Assembly: GCF_022134585.1 (NCBI RefSeq)
Contig: NZ_JAKNCT010000007.1
Span: forward strand, 62,001 to 126,000
From: Mesosutterella porci
Lineage (GTDB): Bacteria; Pseudomonadota; Gammaproteobacteria; Burkholderiales; Burkholderiaceae_F
Length of the DNA: 64,000 nt
Direction of reading: 5' to 3'
The notes under the pieces were generated by a model. The model was not told the origin of the DNA, did not search any database, and worked only from the letters and a program-made list of their open reading frames with translations. Both the position numbers and the translations under genes were made by a program. Below are positions 35,872 through 45,705 of the stretch, in pieces. Numbering within the stretch: position 1 is the stretch's first letter; each line of letters opens with the position of its first letter.

Positions 35872-36366
35872 ATGGTTCCAACAGCAACGACGGTGGGGGG
35901 CTATCTGCAGACTTTGCCGCCCGACAGGCGCGTCGCGATGGCGCGTGTCTGCAGCCTGATTCGCCGCAATGCCCGCGGCGTTCATGAAAGCATGCGCTAT
36001 GGCCTTGCGTTTTATGAATACGACACCAACCCGCTGTTTGCCTTGGAACCCGGCGAAAAGAGCATGACCCTTTTTGTCGCGGAACCCAAGGTGGTGGAAC
36101 ATTTCTCCGGGAAGCTGAAGGGCATTAACACCGAGACCAGCTCCATTTATTTCGACAACCTGAACCGCCTTCCCCTCGATATCGTTGAGAAGGTGATCAG
36201 AGAGTCCGTTGTTTCCAGGCAGGAACGCATCCGCAGCAACGAGCCCGTGCCCGGCCAGGAAGAGCTCCTCAAGCTCTGGCGGATCCAGGCGGAGGCCGCA
36301 GCGGTTCCTCCGCCCATCATTCACATTCCGGTCAATCCTCCCGAACCGGAAAACAAGGCCGAGTAA
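35872..36366 (+). CDS. DUF1801-like protein
   Basis: A soluble 164-residue protein resembling the DUF1801/YdhG family, small proteins with a frataxin-like fold. The region YLQTLPPDRRVAMARVCSLI followed by HESMRYGLAFYEY fits the family's N-terminal part. The C-terminal 40 residues are proline- and glutamate-rich and probably unstructured. Function unknown; some relatives are called iron chaperones on structural grounds only. A terminator follows directly. Confidence 0.65.
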   Translation: MVPTATTVGGYLQTLPPDRRVAMARVCSLIRRNARGVHESMRYGLAFYEYDTNPLFALEPGEKSMTLFVAEPKVVEHFSGKLKGINTETSSIYFDNLNRLPLDIVEKVIRESVVSRQERIRSNEPVPGQEELLKLWRIQAEAAAVPPPIIHIPVNPPEPENKAE

Positions 36367-36379
36367 GCGCCGGCCCAAG

Positions 36380-36410
36380 ACAGAGTCCTCAGCCGGGGGC
36401 TCTGTTTTTT
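36380..36410 (+). terminator. Terminator after the DUF1801 gene
   Basis: A 9-bp stem with one wobble pair (36380-36388 with 36397-36405) runs into six T residues (36405-36410). A weaker GGGCCTT/AAGGCCC stem (36420-36426 with 36445-36451) follows. The remaining bases to the cyd operon (36452-36587) show no clear promoter. Confidence 0.75.
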
Positions 36411-36587
36411 GCATTCCAGGGGCCTTTTCCGCGCCTCCTCTCTGAAGGCCCTGCCTGTCCGCACGTTGCAAAGACCCGCCCGTTTTTCTTGGAAAGGCAC
36501 CGTTGGATCTAAGTCTTTCTTCCCGCCTCTGAATGCCGGACATCCCCATTACGAGGGAGAAGCTACCTTAAAAGCCGGCCGCAGGAT

Positions 36588-36833
36588 ATGATGAAGAGAA
36601 TTCTTACTCTGCGAAGAGCCTCTCTTATGAAAAGTGCCGACTCACACGGCAGAGAAATCAAACTGGCGCGCCCTCTTTGGCTTCTGATCGCCGTCAAGGC
36701 CGCCTGCATTTTCCTGCTGTGGCTTGCATTTTTTTCTCCCTCGCATCGTCCTGACACTTCCGTCGATGCGGTCGGACAGACTTTATTTCCTTCCACCCAT
36801 CTCAATATCGATAACTCTAGAGACAAATCATGA
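36588..36833 (+). CDS. cydP: Putative cytochrome bd small subunit CydP
   Basis: A small membrane protein of 81 residues with one membrane helix (about 48-72) in the context KLARPLWLLIAVKAACIFLL followed by FFSPSHR, which matches the CydP proteins found before cydA in Beta- and Gammaproteobacteria. Its TGA overlaps the cydA ATG (ATGA), so translation is coupled. ATG codons at 36588, 36591 and 36627 are all possible starts; an AGGA precedes the first two. The role in oxidase assembly or stability is inferred from position and family. Confidence 0.75.
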   Translation: MMKRILTLRRASLMKSADSHGREIKLARPLWLLIAVKAACIFLLWLAFFSPSHRPDTSVDAVGQTLFPSTHLNIDNSRDKS

Positions 36834-38380
36834 TTACGCCAGAATTAGTTGACCTGTCTCGTCTGCAGTTTGCCGTTACCGCCCTTTACCATTACCTCTT
36901 TGTCCCGCTGACGCTCGGTCTGTCCATGCTGTTGGTGGCCATGGAGGGATGCTATGTCATTACAAAGCGGGAAATCTACAGGGATATGACCCGCTTCTGG
37001 GGCAAACTGTTTGCCATCAATTTCGCCATGGGCGTTGCCACAGGCATCACCATGGAGTTCCAGTTCGGGACGAACTGGGCTTACTACTCGCACTACGTGG
37101 GCGACATTTTCGGACCGCCCCTCGCCTTCGAGGCCCTCATGGCCTTCTTTTTGGAGTCCACGTTCGCCGGTCTGTTCTTCTTCGGCTGGAAAAAGCTCAG
37201 GCCGGGCGTGCACTGGCTGTGCACGTTTTTGATGGCCTTCGGAACGAATATTTCCGCTCTGTGGATCCTGGTGGCCAACTCCTGGATGCAGCATCCCGTC
37301 GGCTCCGAGTTCAATCCGGTGACGCTGCGCATGGAAATGTCCAATTTCTGGGAGGTCATCTCGAGCGAGTGGGCCCAGGCAACCCTCGTCCATGACATTT
37401 CCGGCGGATACATGACCGGCGCCGTTTTCGTTGCCGCCATTTCAGCCTGGTACCTGCTCAAGAAACGCGACGTCGAATTCGCCAAGCGATCCCTGGCCGT
37501 GGCCTGTGCCTTCGGTCTGGTCACCTCGATCGTGACGGTGCACATGGGGGATGAATCCGGCTATCTGGTCACCCGCGACCAGCCCGAAAAAATAGCCGCC
37601 ATGGAGGCGATCTGGGACACCGCTGAGGCGCCTGCCGGACTGACGCTCTTTGCCCTTCCGGACACTGAGCGGCGGTCCAACGCGCTTCAGGTCGAGTTCC
37701 CGTGGGTGCTCGGCCTCATCGGCACGCGGTCCCTTTCCACGCCTGTGCCCGGCATCAACCAGCTCGAGGAGCGCAACGCCGCCCGCATAGCGAGCGGCGC
37801 CAAGGCCGTGACGCTGCTTGAGCAGCTGCGCAAGGATCCCAGCAACGCAACCCTTCTGGAATCCTTCAATGTCGTCAAGAAGGACCTCGGCTACGGGCTG
37901 TTGCTGCGCAAATACACTTCCGACGTCTCTACTGCCACCCCCGAGATGATCAGGAAGGCGGCCGCGGATACGATCCCCCCTGTGTCGCTGGTGTTCTGGA
38001 GCTTCAGGGGCATGGTGACCTGCGGCGTCATCATGCTGCTGCTGTTCGTCCTCGGCTTTTACTATTCGGTCAAAGGCTGCCCGGAGACAAAAGGGCTCTA
38101 CCTCAAGCTGGCAGCCCTGGCGCTGCCCCTGCCTTGGATCGCCAACGAACTGGGCTGGATCGTGACTGAAGTCGGGCGCCAGCCTTGGACCATCTACGGA
38201 GTGCTCCCGGTTCACATCTCGGTTTCCTCGCTCACGGCGGGCGAAGTTTTAGGCTCGCTGGCTGGATTCGCCCTTCTTTACAGCGCGCTGCTTATTGTGG
38301 AAGTCTGGCTGATGAAGCGCTTCGCAAGCCTTGGCCCCTCCACTCTGGGCACCGGCCGCTATTTCCATGAGAAACACTAA
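36830..38380 (+). CDS. cydA: Cytochrome bd ubiquinol oxidase subunit I
   Basis: CydA holds hemes b558, b595 and d and the quinol site of the high-affinity oxidase. The 516-residue protein has His21 in the first helix (LYHYLFVPLTLG) corresponding to a heme ligand, and the GRQPW motif at 449-453. The length fits E. coli-type enzymes. It is coupled to cydP and followed by cydB after 21 bases. Confidence 0.97.
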   Translation: MITPELVDLSRLQFAVTALYHYLFVPLTLGLSMLLVAMEGCYVITKREIYRDMTRFWGKLFAINFAMGVATGITMEFQFGTNWAYYSHYVGDIFGPPLAFEALMAFFLESTFAGLFFFGWKKLRPGVHWLCTFLMAFGTNISALWILVANSWMQHPVGSEFNPVTLRMEMSNFWEVISSEWAQATLVHDISGGYMTGAVFVAAISAWYLLKKRDVEFAKRSLAVACAFGLVTSIVTVHMGDESGYLVTRDQPEKIAAMEAIWDTAEAPAGLTLFALPDTERRSNALQVEFPWVLGLIGTRSLSTPVPGINQLEERNAARIASGAKAVTLLEQLRKDPSNATLLESFNVVKKDLGYGLLLRKYTSDVSTATPEMIRKAAADTIPPVSLVFWSFRGMVTCGVIMLLLFVLGFYYSVKGCPETKGLYLKLAALALPLPWIANELGWIVTEVGRQPWTIYGVLPVHISVSSLTAGEVLGSLAGFALLYSALLIVEVWLMKRFASLGPSTLGTGRYFHEKH

Positions 38381-38401
38381 CCGCTCACCGGAGACGCCAA
38401 A

Positions 38402-39535
38402 ATGATTGACTACGAGATTTTGAAACTCATCTGGTGGCTTTTCATCGGAGTGCTTCTGGCCGGCTTTGCCGTCATGGACGGCCAGGACATGGGGGTAGGA
38501 GCCCTCCTGCCCTTCCTAGGCAAAACAAATGAAGAGCGCCGGATCATGATCAACTCCGTCGCCCCGCACTGGGACGGCAACCAGGTCTGGCTCATAACCG
38601 GAGGCGGCGCCATGTTCGCCGCCTGGCCCATTGCTTACGCCGCAGCCTTTTCCGGCTTTTACTGGGCGATGCTCCTGGTGCTGGCCATGCTTATCTTCCG
38701 CCCGGTTTCCTTCGACTACCGCAGCAAGTTCGACAGCTCGCGCTGGCGCAGCTGCTGGGACACGCTCCTGTTTCTCGGCTCTGCCGTGCCTCCCATTATC
38801 TGCGGCGTAGCCTTCGGAAATCTGCTGCAGGGCGTGCCGCTGGTCTTCGATGAGTCCATGAGGGTGAGCTACCAGGGCAACTTCTTCGGCCTTCTCAATC
38901 CCTTCGGCATTCTGTGCGGCCTTGTAGGCATCGTCATGGTGATCATGCACGGGGCCAATTTCCTCGGACTCAAGAGCGTCGGAGAGCTCAACGCAAGGGC
39001 AAAGAAAGCGGCAGCCGGGGCCTCTCTGGGTACCCTCGTGCTTTTCGTCCTGGCCGGTATCTGGATGGCGGCGGCCCTTCCCGCCTACAACGCGTCAGGA
39101 ATCGACCCGGCGGGGCTTCCCAACCCGCTGGCAAAGACGGTCACGGTGGGCGGCAGCTGGCTCGACCACCTGTCCGCAACGCCTGCGCTGTTCATCTTCC
39201 CGCTGCTAGGCATTATCGGCGCAGCCATGAGCTTCGTGCTGTCCAGGGCGGAGAAGTGGGGCGCTGCCATCGTGAGCTCTGGAGCATCGCTGCTGGGGAT
39301 CGTGTTCACGCCGCTTGTCACCATGTTCCCGTTCATCATGCCCTCGTCCATTGACCCGCGCTCGAGCCTGACGCTCTGGGACTGCACGAGCTCGCAACTC
39401 ACGCTTGAAATCATGCTGTTCGTCACGCTGATCTTCCTGCCCATCCTTCTCTTTTACACCGGCTGGGCCTATCGAGTCATGCGCGGCAAGGTGACTCCGG
39501 AATATATCTCGGAAAACAGCCACCATCTCTACTAA
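38402..39535 (+). CDS. cydB: Cytochrome bd ubiquinol oxidase subunit II
   Basis: The pseudosymmetric partner of CydA in the inner membrane. The 377-residue protein has the family start [20 protein letters not shown], then [20 protein letters not shown] and [17 protein letters not shown], all typical. It lies 21 bases downstream of cydA and 11 upstream of cydX. Confidence 0.97.
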   Translation: MIDYEILKLIWWLFIGVLLAGFAVMDGQDMGVGALLPFLGKTNEERRIMINSVAPHWDGNQVWLITGGGAMFAAWPIAYAAAFSGFYWAMLLVLAMLIFRPVSFDYRSKFDSSRWRSCWDTLLFLGSAVPPIICGVAFGNLLQGVPLVFDESMRVSYQGNFFGLLNPFGILCGLVGIVMVIMHGANFLGLKSVGELNARAKKAAAGASLGTLVLFVLAGIWMAAALPAYNASGIDPAGLPNPLAKTVTVGGSWLDHLSATPALFIFPLLGIIGAAMSFVLSRAEKWGAAIVSSGASLLGIVFTPLVTMFPFIMPSSIDPRSSLTLWDCTSSQLTLEIMLFVTLIFLPILLFYTGWAYRVMRGKVTPEYISENSHHLY

Positions 39536-39546
39536 AAGGAACTGAA

Positions 39547-39642
39547 ATGGCCTACTTCTACTGGATTGCTAGCGTCACTCTGGGCTTGGTGCTGGGGGTC
39601 CTGCTGTGCATCAAGCAGGACATCTCGGACAAGGAAGAGTAG
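39547..39642 (+). CDS. cydX: Cytochrome bd small subunit CydX/CbdX
   Basis: A 31-residue single-helix protein starting MAYFYWIASVTLGLVLGVLL and ending in a charged DISDKEE tail. The N-terminal YFYWI aromatic motif and size are those of CydX, which stabilises the heme b595/d site in E. coli. A GGAA ribosome-binding site precedes the ATG, 11 bases after cydB. Confidence 0.92.
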   Translation: MAYFYWIASVTLGLVLGVLLCIKQDISDKEE

Positions 39643-39717
39643 CCGGCCGGGCATAACGGCATCCGGCTCTTTGGGATGCTGCCCCGTCCGGGCCGCCCGC
39701 CTTCCGTCCCGAAAAAA

Positions 39718-39746
39718 CGGGCCGCCTTTTAGGCGGCCCGTTTTTT
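39718..39746. terminator. Bidirectional terminator between cydX and prfC
   Basis: A 9-bp GC stem (39718-39726 with 39732-39740) is flanked by six A residues (39712-39717) and six T residues (39741-39746), so it can terminate both the cyd operon and the converging prfC transcript. Confidence 0.9.
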
Positions 39747-39764
39747 CTCTTTTTCCTGCAGGGC

Positions 39765-41375
39765 TCAGTTGAACTTCTGGCCCATCTCGCGAGTGGTCAG
39801 GAACTTCACATTCTCCCAGTGCTTCTGGGTGGTCTGCAGGTTGTAGACCGAAGTGGCGAGATACACGAGGTTGCCGTCCGCATCAACGGCGAGGCGGGCC
39901 GCCTGCTCGTTGCAAAACTCCTCCTTCGTTTTTCCCTTGTCGTCAGGGAAAAGCAGCCATCTGGCCGTAGAAACCTCCGTGGGCTCATAGATCGCGTCCA
40001 CGCGGTACTCGTTGGCCAGGCGCTGGGCCACGATTTCGAACTGCAGAACGCCGACTGCTCCCAGGTAGATGTGTCCGATGTCATCGGTGAAGACTTGGAT
40101 GGCGCCTTCTTCTCCCAGCTCCTGAAGTCCTTGCCTGAGCTGCTTTTCCTTGAACGGATCCTTGCAGCGCACCGACCGGAACAGCTCCGGGGCAAAAAAC
40201 GGGATGCCGACGAATCCGAGCTTTTCCCCTTCGGTAAGGGTGTCGCCGATGTGCAGCTGACCGTGGTTGTAAATGCCAATGATGTCGCCTGCGACGGCAT
40301 CATCCATCCGCTTCCTTTCCTGAGCCATGAAGGTCAAGGCATTGGGGATCTTCATCTCCTTGCCCTCGCGGACATGGAAAACCTTCATGCCGGGCGTATA
40401 GCGTCCCGAGCAGACGCGGAAAAATGCGATGCGGTCGCGGTGCCGGGGATCCATATTGGCCTGGATTTTGAACACAAAGCCGGTGAACGGGGACTCGGTC
40501 GGCTGAACCATGCGGGTCCCGGCGTCCCGCGGCCGCGGCGACGGCGCCCAGTTGACCAGGGCTTCGAGCACATCCTCCACGCCGAAATTGTTGATGCCCG
40601 AACCGAAAAATACGGGGCTCTGGTCGCCGGCCAGATAGCGCTCCAGCGAGAAAGGCTCGCCCGCACCCTTCACCAGGCTGATGGCATCGCGGACATCCTT
40701 CATTTCCATCGGAAACAGCTCGTCGAGTTTGGGATTGTCCAGACCTCTGATGACCTCCGTCTCATGCGTCAGGTGATCTTCCCCAGGACGGAAGCGGACC
40801 AGCTCGTCATTGAGCAGCGAGAAGACTCCGCGAAAGTTTTTCCCCATTCCAATGGGCCAGGTGATAGGCACGCAGCTCAGCTGCAGCACGTCCTCAATTT
40901 CATCGAGTACGTCAAGGGGATCCCTCACCTCACGGTCCATTTTGTTGATGAAGGTGATGATCGGCGTATTGCGCAGCCTGCAGATCTCCAGCAACTTGAT
41001 GGTCTGCGCCTCAACGCCCTTTGCCGCATCAATCACCATGACCGCGGCGTCTACAGCCGTAAGAACGCGGTACGTGTCCTCTGAAAAATCCTGGTGCCCC
41101 GGGGTGTCCAGAAGATTGATGACTTTGCCCTTGTAGTTGAACTGCATGACCGAGCTGGTCACCGAAATGCCACGCTGTTTTTCAACCTCCATCCAGTCGG
41201 ACGTCGCGTGCCGAGCGGCTTTCCGGCCCTTCACCGCGCCGGCGAGCTGGATCGCCCCTCCGAAAAGGAGCAGTTTTTCCGTCAGCGTGGTTTTCCCCGC
41301 GTCAGGATGGGAAATAATAGCGAAAGTCCGCCGGTCAGCTACATCGCGGACCAGGGCTGGATTAGGAGAAGTCAT
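39765..41375 (-). CDS. prfC: Peptide chain release factor 3
   Basis: RF3 is the GTPase that recycles RF1/RF2. The ATG at 41375 gives 536 residues; motifs [11 protein letters not shown] (P-loop), [17 protein letters not shown] and NKMDRE are all present. An in-frame TTG at 41450 would add 25 basic residues not typical of RF3 and is rejected, although the ribosome-binding site of the chosen start is weak. It is a single gene, convergent with the cyd operon and divergent from the uracil permease gene. Confidence 0.95.
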   Translation of the reverse strand: MTSPNPALVRDVADRRTFAIISHPDAGKTTLTEKLLLFGGAIQLAGAVKGRKAARHATSDWMEVEKQRGISVTSSVMQFNYKGKVINLLDTPGHQDFSEDTYRVLTAVDAAVMVIDAAKGVEAQTIKLLEICRLRNTPIITFINKMDREVRDPLDVLDEIEDVLQLSCVPITWPIGMGKNFRGVFSLLNDELVRFRPGEDHLTHETEVIRGLDNPKLDELFPMEMKDVRDAISLVKGAGEPFSLERYLAGDQSPVFFGSGINNFGVEDVLEALVNWAPSPRPRDAGTRMVQPTESPFTGFVFKIQANMDPRHRDRIAFFRVCSGRYTPGMKVFHVREGKEMKIPNALTFMAQERKRMDDAVAGDIIGIYNHGQLHIGDTLTEGEKLGFVGIPFFAPELFRSVRCKDPFKEKQLRQGLQELGEEGAIQVFTDDIGHIYLGAVGVLQFEIVAQRLANEYRVDAIYEPTEVSTARWLLFPDDKGKTKEEFCNEQAARLAVDADGNLVYLATSVYNLQTTQKHWENVKFLTTREMGQKFN

Positions 41376-41545
41376 AGGTGATTGAACAGAGCCTGAGGGC
41401 GGCAGGGCATGCTGCCGCGCCTTTTTCAGAAAGGTTTTGAATTTTAGCAAGCTTTCCGGGAGGCCGAGCCAAAAACCTTTACCATAACGTTAAAATTCCG
41501 GCCGTATGCAGATTTTCCTCTCCCCTTTCATGGCGGCCAGATCCT

Positions 41546-42835
41546 ATGAGCTACTTTCCCAAATGGCAGACTAAAACCTCGGGCGTGATCGCCCCTGACG
41601 AGGCGCTGCCAGCCTCCCAGACCATTGCACTGGGCATACAGCACGTCGTGGCGATGTTCGGATCCACGATTCTCGCCCCGATCCTCATGGGCTTCGACCC
41701 CAATGTCGCCGTACTCATGAGCGGCATTGGGACCCTCATCTTTTTCCTTGTTGTCGGCGGCCGGATCCCCAGCTACCTGGGATCTTCCTTCGCTTTCATC
41801 GGCGTGGTTATCGCCGCCACAGGCTATGTGGCTGGCTCCGGGCTCAATCCAAACATCAGCGTGGCGCTGGGCGGCATACTGACCTGCGGCCTGGTCTATT
41901 TCCTCATCGGGCTCGTTGTTCAGGCTGTGGGGGTCAACTGGATCGAAAAGCTCATGCCCCCGGTGGTCACCGGCGCCGTGGTCGCAGTGATCGGCCTGAA
42001 TCTGGCCCCGACTGCCTGCAAAAGCATCGGGCAGACGAATTTCGACGCCTGGATCGCCATTTTGTCCGTGCTATGCGTCGGAGGCGTCGCGGTCTATACG
42101 CGGGGGTTCGCGCAGAAGCTGCTCATTCTGATCGGCCTTTCCATCGCTTACGTCATATACGCCGTCCTAGCCAACGGCTTCGGCCTGGGAAAACCCATTG
42201 ATTTTTCCATCATCTCCGACGCGGCCTGGTTCGGCGTACCCAATTTCCAGCATCCCGTGTTCAGGTCGGACGCCATCCTGCTCATCGTGCCCGTGGTGAT
42301 TATTCTGGTGGCCGAAAACCTTGGACATGTGAAGGCCGTCACAGCGATGACCGGCCGGAATCTCGATCCCTACATGGGGCGCGCGTTCATGGGCGACGGA
42401 CTTGCGACAATGATTTCCGCCAGCGTGGGCGGCACCGGCGTAACGACCTACGGGGAGAACATTGGGGTCATGGCTGCCACAAGGGTGTACTCCACGCTGC
42501 TGTTTCCCGTGGCGGCTGCGATTGCCATTCTGCTGGGCTTTTCGCCCAAGTTCGGTGCGCTCATCCACACCATTCCCCAGCCTATCCTTGCCGGCATGTC
42601 CATCGTTGTGTTCGGCCTCATCGCCATTGCCGGCGCCAGGATCTGGGTTGAAAATCACGTGGATTTCAGCAACAACCGCAACCTGATCGTGGCTGCAGTG
42701 ACTCTCATTCTGGGGGGAGGCGACTTTACGCTCTCCCTGGGTGGGTTCACCATGGGAGGCATCGGAACGGCCACGTTCGGAGCCATCATCCTCAACGCCA
42801 TCATGAGCCTCGGCGAAAAGAAGTCTCGCCGGTAA
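41546..42835 (+). CDS. uraA: Uracil permease (NCS2 family)
   Basis: A nucleobase:proton symporter of the inner membrane, 429 residues with about 14 membrane segments. The segments ALGIQHVVAMFGSTILAPIL, VAENLGHVKAVTAMTGR and GGTGVTTYGENIGVMAATRV are characteristic of UraA/RutG/PyrP uracil transporters. The last contains the substrate-binding helix and its glutamate. No pyrimidine genes are adjacent and no riboswitch-like leader was seen. Confidence 0.9.
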   Translation: MSYFPKWQTKTSGVIAPDEALPASQTIALGIQHVVAMFGSTILAPILMGFDPNVAVLMSGIGTLIFFLVVGGRIPSYLGSSFAFIGVVIAATGYVAGSGLNPNISVALGGILTCGLVYFLIGLVVQAVGVNWIEKLMPPVVTGAVVAVIGLNLAPTACKSIGQTNFDAWIAILSVLCVGGVAVYTRGFAQKLLILIGLSIAYVIYAVLANGFGLGKPIDFSIISDAAWFGVPNFQHPVFRSDAILLIVPVVIILVAENLGHVKAVTAMTGRNLDPYMGRAFMGDGLATMISASVGGTGVTTYGENIGVMAATRVYSTLLFPVAAAIAILLGFSPKFGALIHTIPQPILAGMSIVVFGLIAIAGARIWVENHVDFSNNRNLIVAAVTLILGGGDFTLSLGGFTMGGIGTATFGAIILNAIMSLGEKKSRR

Positions 42836-42841
42836 CCCCTG

Positions 42842-42874
42842 CGCGCGCCTTGAGCCCAGGCGGCAAGGCGCGCG
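42842..42874. terminator. Hairpin between uraA and tex
   Basis: A perfect 11-bp GC stem (42842-42852 with 42864-42874, 11-base loop). On the plus strand TCCTCCACTTTTT follows, so the T-run is offset by eight bases; it probably serves as terminator for uraA. Confidence 0.5.
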
Positions 42875-42898
42875 TCCTCCACTTTTTACGGAGCTCCA

Positions 42899-45190
42899 TC
42901 AGCCCCTTTTCTGAAGCACTTTCCTGAAGGCTTCCGCCATGGAGCCTTCAGGCCGCCCGCGCTGTGGGGAGCTCGGTCTCCTGCCGCGCGCAGCCCCTGT
43001 TGCAGACGAAGAGCCGGCGGGGCGCTGCTTCATGGAAAGAGCGATCCTGCGGCGCTCCGCATTCACGTCCAGCACCCGCACCTTCACGATCTGCCCGACC
43101 CGGACCACCGCCGCCGGATCCTTGACGAAGGAGTCTGAAAGCTCGGAGATGTGCACCAGACCGTCCTGATGGACCCCGATATCGACAAAAGCGCCGAAAG
43201 CCGTGACATTGCTCACGACGCCCTCGAGCGTCATGCCCGGCCGAAGATCCGAGATCTCCTCGACTCCTTCTGCGAATCTGGCCGTGACGAAGTCCGGTCG
43301 GGGATCCCGCCCCGGCTTCTCCAGCTCGCTGAAAATGTCCTTGATCGTGGGCAGGCCGAAGCGCTCTGTTACGAAATCAGCGGCCCGTAGCCTGCGCAGC
43401 GCGTCATGATTGCCGATGAGCGACTCGAGGCTGAGGCCCGACCGCGAAGCGATCAGCCGAGCCAGCGGATAGGCCTCCGGATGCACCGCCGAGGCATCCA
43501 GCGGATTGGCTGCTCCGGGAATGCGCAGGAAACCCGCCGCGAGCTCGAACGTCTTCTGTCCAAGCCCTGGGACCTGCAGCAGCTGCTCCCTGCTCTGAAA
43601 GGCTCCGTGGCTGTCGCGCCACTGCACCACGGAACGGGCTGTCCGGGAGTTCAGGCCCGACACCCGGGCCAGAAGCATCGGGCTCGCAGTGTTGAGATCC
43701 ACGCCGACTGAATTGACGCAGTCCTCCACAACAGCGTCCAGCTTTCTCGCCAGGCTGGCCTGATTCACGTCATGCTGGTACTGACCCACGCCAATCGCCT
43801 TGGGGTCAATCTTCACCAGCTCCGCGAGTGGATCCTGGAGCCTGCGGGCAATCGACACCGCCCCCCTGAAGCTCACGTCCATGTCCGGGAACTCTTCCGC
43901 AGCCAGTTCGCTGGCGGAGTAGACGCTGGCGCCCGCCTCGCTCACGACAACTTTGGCCATATGAAGCTCCGGGTGCTGCCGCAGCAGTTCTCCGGCCAGA
44001 CGGTCCGTGTCGCGGGAAGCCGTCCCATTTCCAATGCTGATGAGGCTGGGACGGTACTTCAGAGCAAGACGGTACAGCGCCTCAAGGGCTCCCTTTCTGT
44101 CGTTTTTCGGCGAAAACGGATAGATCACCGACGTAGCCTGGACCGCACCCGTGTCAGAAATGACGGCCACCTTCACGCCCGTCCGTATTCCGGGATCCAG
44201 CCCGATGACGCCTTTGCGGCCAGCAGGCGCCGAGAGCAGCAGGTTCTGCAGATTGGAGCCGAAAACAGCTATCGCTTTTTCCTCCGCGCCCTCCCTCAGC
44301 TTCTGGAAAAGTTCGGTCTCGAGCGCCGTAAGGCACTTGACCCTCCAGGTCCAGCGGCAGACTCCCATCAGCCAGTCTTCAGAGGGCCGCCCCGAGAACG
44401 TGATGCCCTCCTGTTCGGCGATCATTGCCTGGCACGGATGAGGCTTTTTCTCCTCCAGGTCCTCCGGCAGAGCCACCTTGACCGAGAGGATCCCCTCGGA
44501 GCGACCGCGGAAAATAGCGAGAACCCGGTGCGACGGCACCTCTGGCAGCGGCTCCCTGAAATGGAAGTAATCCTCATACTTTTGGCCTTCCCGCTCCTTC
44601 CCCTCTATGACCTCGGAGCAGAGATCCGCTGTTTTCCAAAGATAAGCTCTCAGTTTTCCAACGAGCTCCGCGTCGGTCGAGAACTTCTCGGCCAGGATGT
44701 CCCTGGCGCCGTCAAGCGCCGAAGCGGCGTCCGGGAAAACCTCGGAAAGATACGCCGTAGCCTCTGCCTCCGGAACCAGCCGGGGATCGGCGAACAGTTT
44801 TTCTGCAAGGGGCTCCAGCCCGGCCTCGCGGGCCTTCTGCGCCCGCGTGTGCCTTCTGGGCCGGAACGGCAGGTACAGGTCTTCAAGCCGCTGCTTGCTC
44901 CCGGCCGAAAGAATCTGCTCCTGCAGTTGCGGCGTAAGCTGTCCCTGCTGCCGGATGGAGTCAAGGATGACGCCCCGGCGCTCCTCTAGCTCCTTCAGAT
45001 AGAGAAGACGCTCTTCGAGCGTCCGCAGCTGCGTGTCATCGAGACCGCCTGTTGCCTCCTTCCGGTAGCGGGCGATGAACGGAACCGTCGCACCTTTCTC
45101 CAGCAGAGAGACCGCGGCCGCGGCCTGCGTCGGCCCGCAGTGGATTTCAGAGGCAATGACGGATGCAATTTTGCTGAGAAGATTTTCCAT
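42899..45190 (-). CDS. tex: Tex-family S1 RNA-binding protein
   Basis: Tex proteins are nucleic-acid-binding factors linked to transcription in proteobacteria. The 763-residue protein has the Tex N-terminal helical region (GATVPFIARYRKEATGGLD), the YqgF-like domain (IGLDPGIRTGVKVAVI), the helix-hairpin-helix region (LLARVSGLNSRTARSVVQWR) and an S1 domain near residues 645-720 (GVVSNVTAFGAFVDIGVHQD). The basic C-terminal tail has low complexity. It lies downstream of the SRPBCC gene by 40 bases. Confidence 0.94.
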   Translation of the reverse strand: MENLLSKIASVIASEIHCGPTQAAAAVSLLEKGATVPFIARYRKEATGGLDDTQLRTLEERLLYLKELEERRGVILDSIRQQGQLTPQLQEQILSAGSKQRLEDLYLPFRPRRHTRAQKAREAGLEPLAEKLFADPRLVPEAEATAYLSEVFPDAASALDGARDILAEKFSTDAELVGKLRAYLWKTADLCSEVIEGKEREGQKYEDYFHFREPLPEVPSHRVLAIFRGRSEGILSVKVALPEDLEEKKPHPCQAMIAEQEGITFSGRPSEDWLMGVCRWTWRVKCLTALETELFQKLREGAEEKAIAVFGSNLQNLLLSAPAGRKGVIGLDPGIRTGVKVAVISDTGAVQATSVIYPFSPKNDRKGALEALYRLALKYRPSLISIGNGTASRDTDRLAGELLRQHPELHMAKVVVSEAGASVYSASELAAEEFPDMDVSFRGAVSIARRLQDPLAELVKIDPKAIGVGQYQHDVNQASLARKLDAVVEDCVNSVGVDLNTASPMLLARVSGLNSRTARSVVQWRDSHGAFQSREQLLQVPGLGQKTFELAAGFLRIPGAANPLDASAVHPEAYPLARLIASRSGLSLESLIGNHDALRRLRAADFVTERFGLPTIKDIFSELEKPGRDPRPDFVTARFAEGVEEISDLRPGMTLEGVVSNVTAFGAFVDIGVHQDGLVHISELSDSFVKDPAAVVRVGQIVKVRVLDVNAERRRIALSMKQRPAGSSSATGAARGRRPSSPQRGRPEGSMAEAFRKVLQKRG

Positions 45191-45230
45191 TTTTTCAATA
45201 TCGCGGGCAGGACCTGAGACAGCGGAGCGC

Positions 45231-45674
45231 TCAGGCGGCCGACAGCTTCTGGGCGATGAGGCGGACGAGCCCCTGATCCTTGTTTCGATAAGCTTCGTTG
45301 CGAAGCTGCAGAATCTGCGGCGTTTTAAAAGACTGAGGGGTTTCCTGGCTGTATGTGAAGCGAAACCTCACCCCCTCGACGGTTTCCTCTATGTCAATCT
45401 CCTGCCAGCTGCGGGGCCATTCCCGGCTCGCGGCCACGTGAATTTCCAAGTGCCCGTCCGGCTGCAGGAAAACATGGTCTTCGACGCTGACGGTCCCGAA
45501 GTTCTTCACCCTGCGCAGCCAGCGGTTTCCGTCCTCCGAAGTGAACTCATGGACCTCTGAGCCCTCGCAGCCCGGCAGGAGCAGATCCGGGTGTCTGGCA
45601 AAATGCTCCAGCGCCTCCCAGGATTGGCTCTTTCCGGCCCCCTTCAGTTCTATTGAGTGTGAAAAAACCTTCAT
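45231..45674 (-). CDS. SRPBCC-fold protein, AtaL/DUF1857-like
   Basis: A 147-residue soluble protein without signal or membrane segment. The pattern (N-terminal strand, WEALEHFARHPDLLLPGCEG, then alternating strands such as VEDHVFLQPDGHLEIHV) resembles START-like small-ligand proteins of the AtaL/DUF1857 type. The function is unknown. It sits 31 bases after the amino-acid permease gene, where the ATPase gene of such transporters is usually found, and may be cotranscribed with it. Confidence 0.55.
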   Translation of the reverse strand: MKVFSHSIELKGAGKSQSWEALEHFARHPDLLLPGCEGSEVHEFTSEDGNRWLRRVKNFGTVSVEDHVFLQPDGHLEIHVAASREWPRSWQEIDIEETVEGVRFRFTYSQETPQSFKTPQILQLRNEAYRNKDQGLVRLIAQKLSAA

Positions 45675-45705
45675 TTTTCTGATCGTTCCTTCTTCCGCCC
45701 CGGGC

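Noticed and set aside
41376-41450. N-terminal extension of RF3 from a TTG codon
   Set aside because: RF3 proteins start near the ATG at 41375; the extra 25 residues are basic and unlike the family, and may only reflect an open frame in the uraA-prfC gap.
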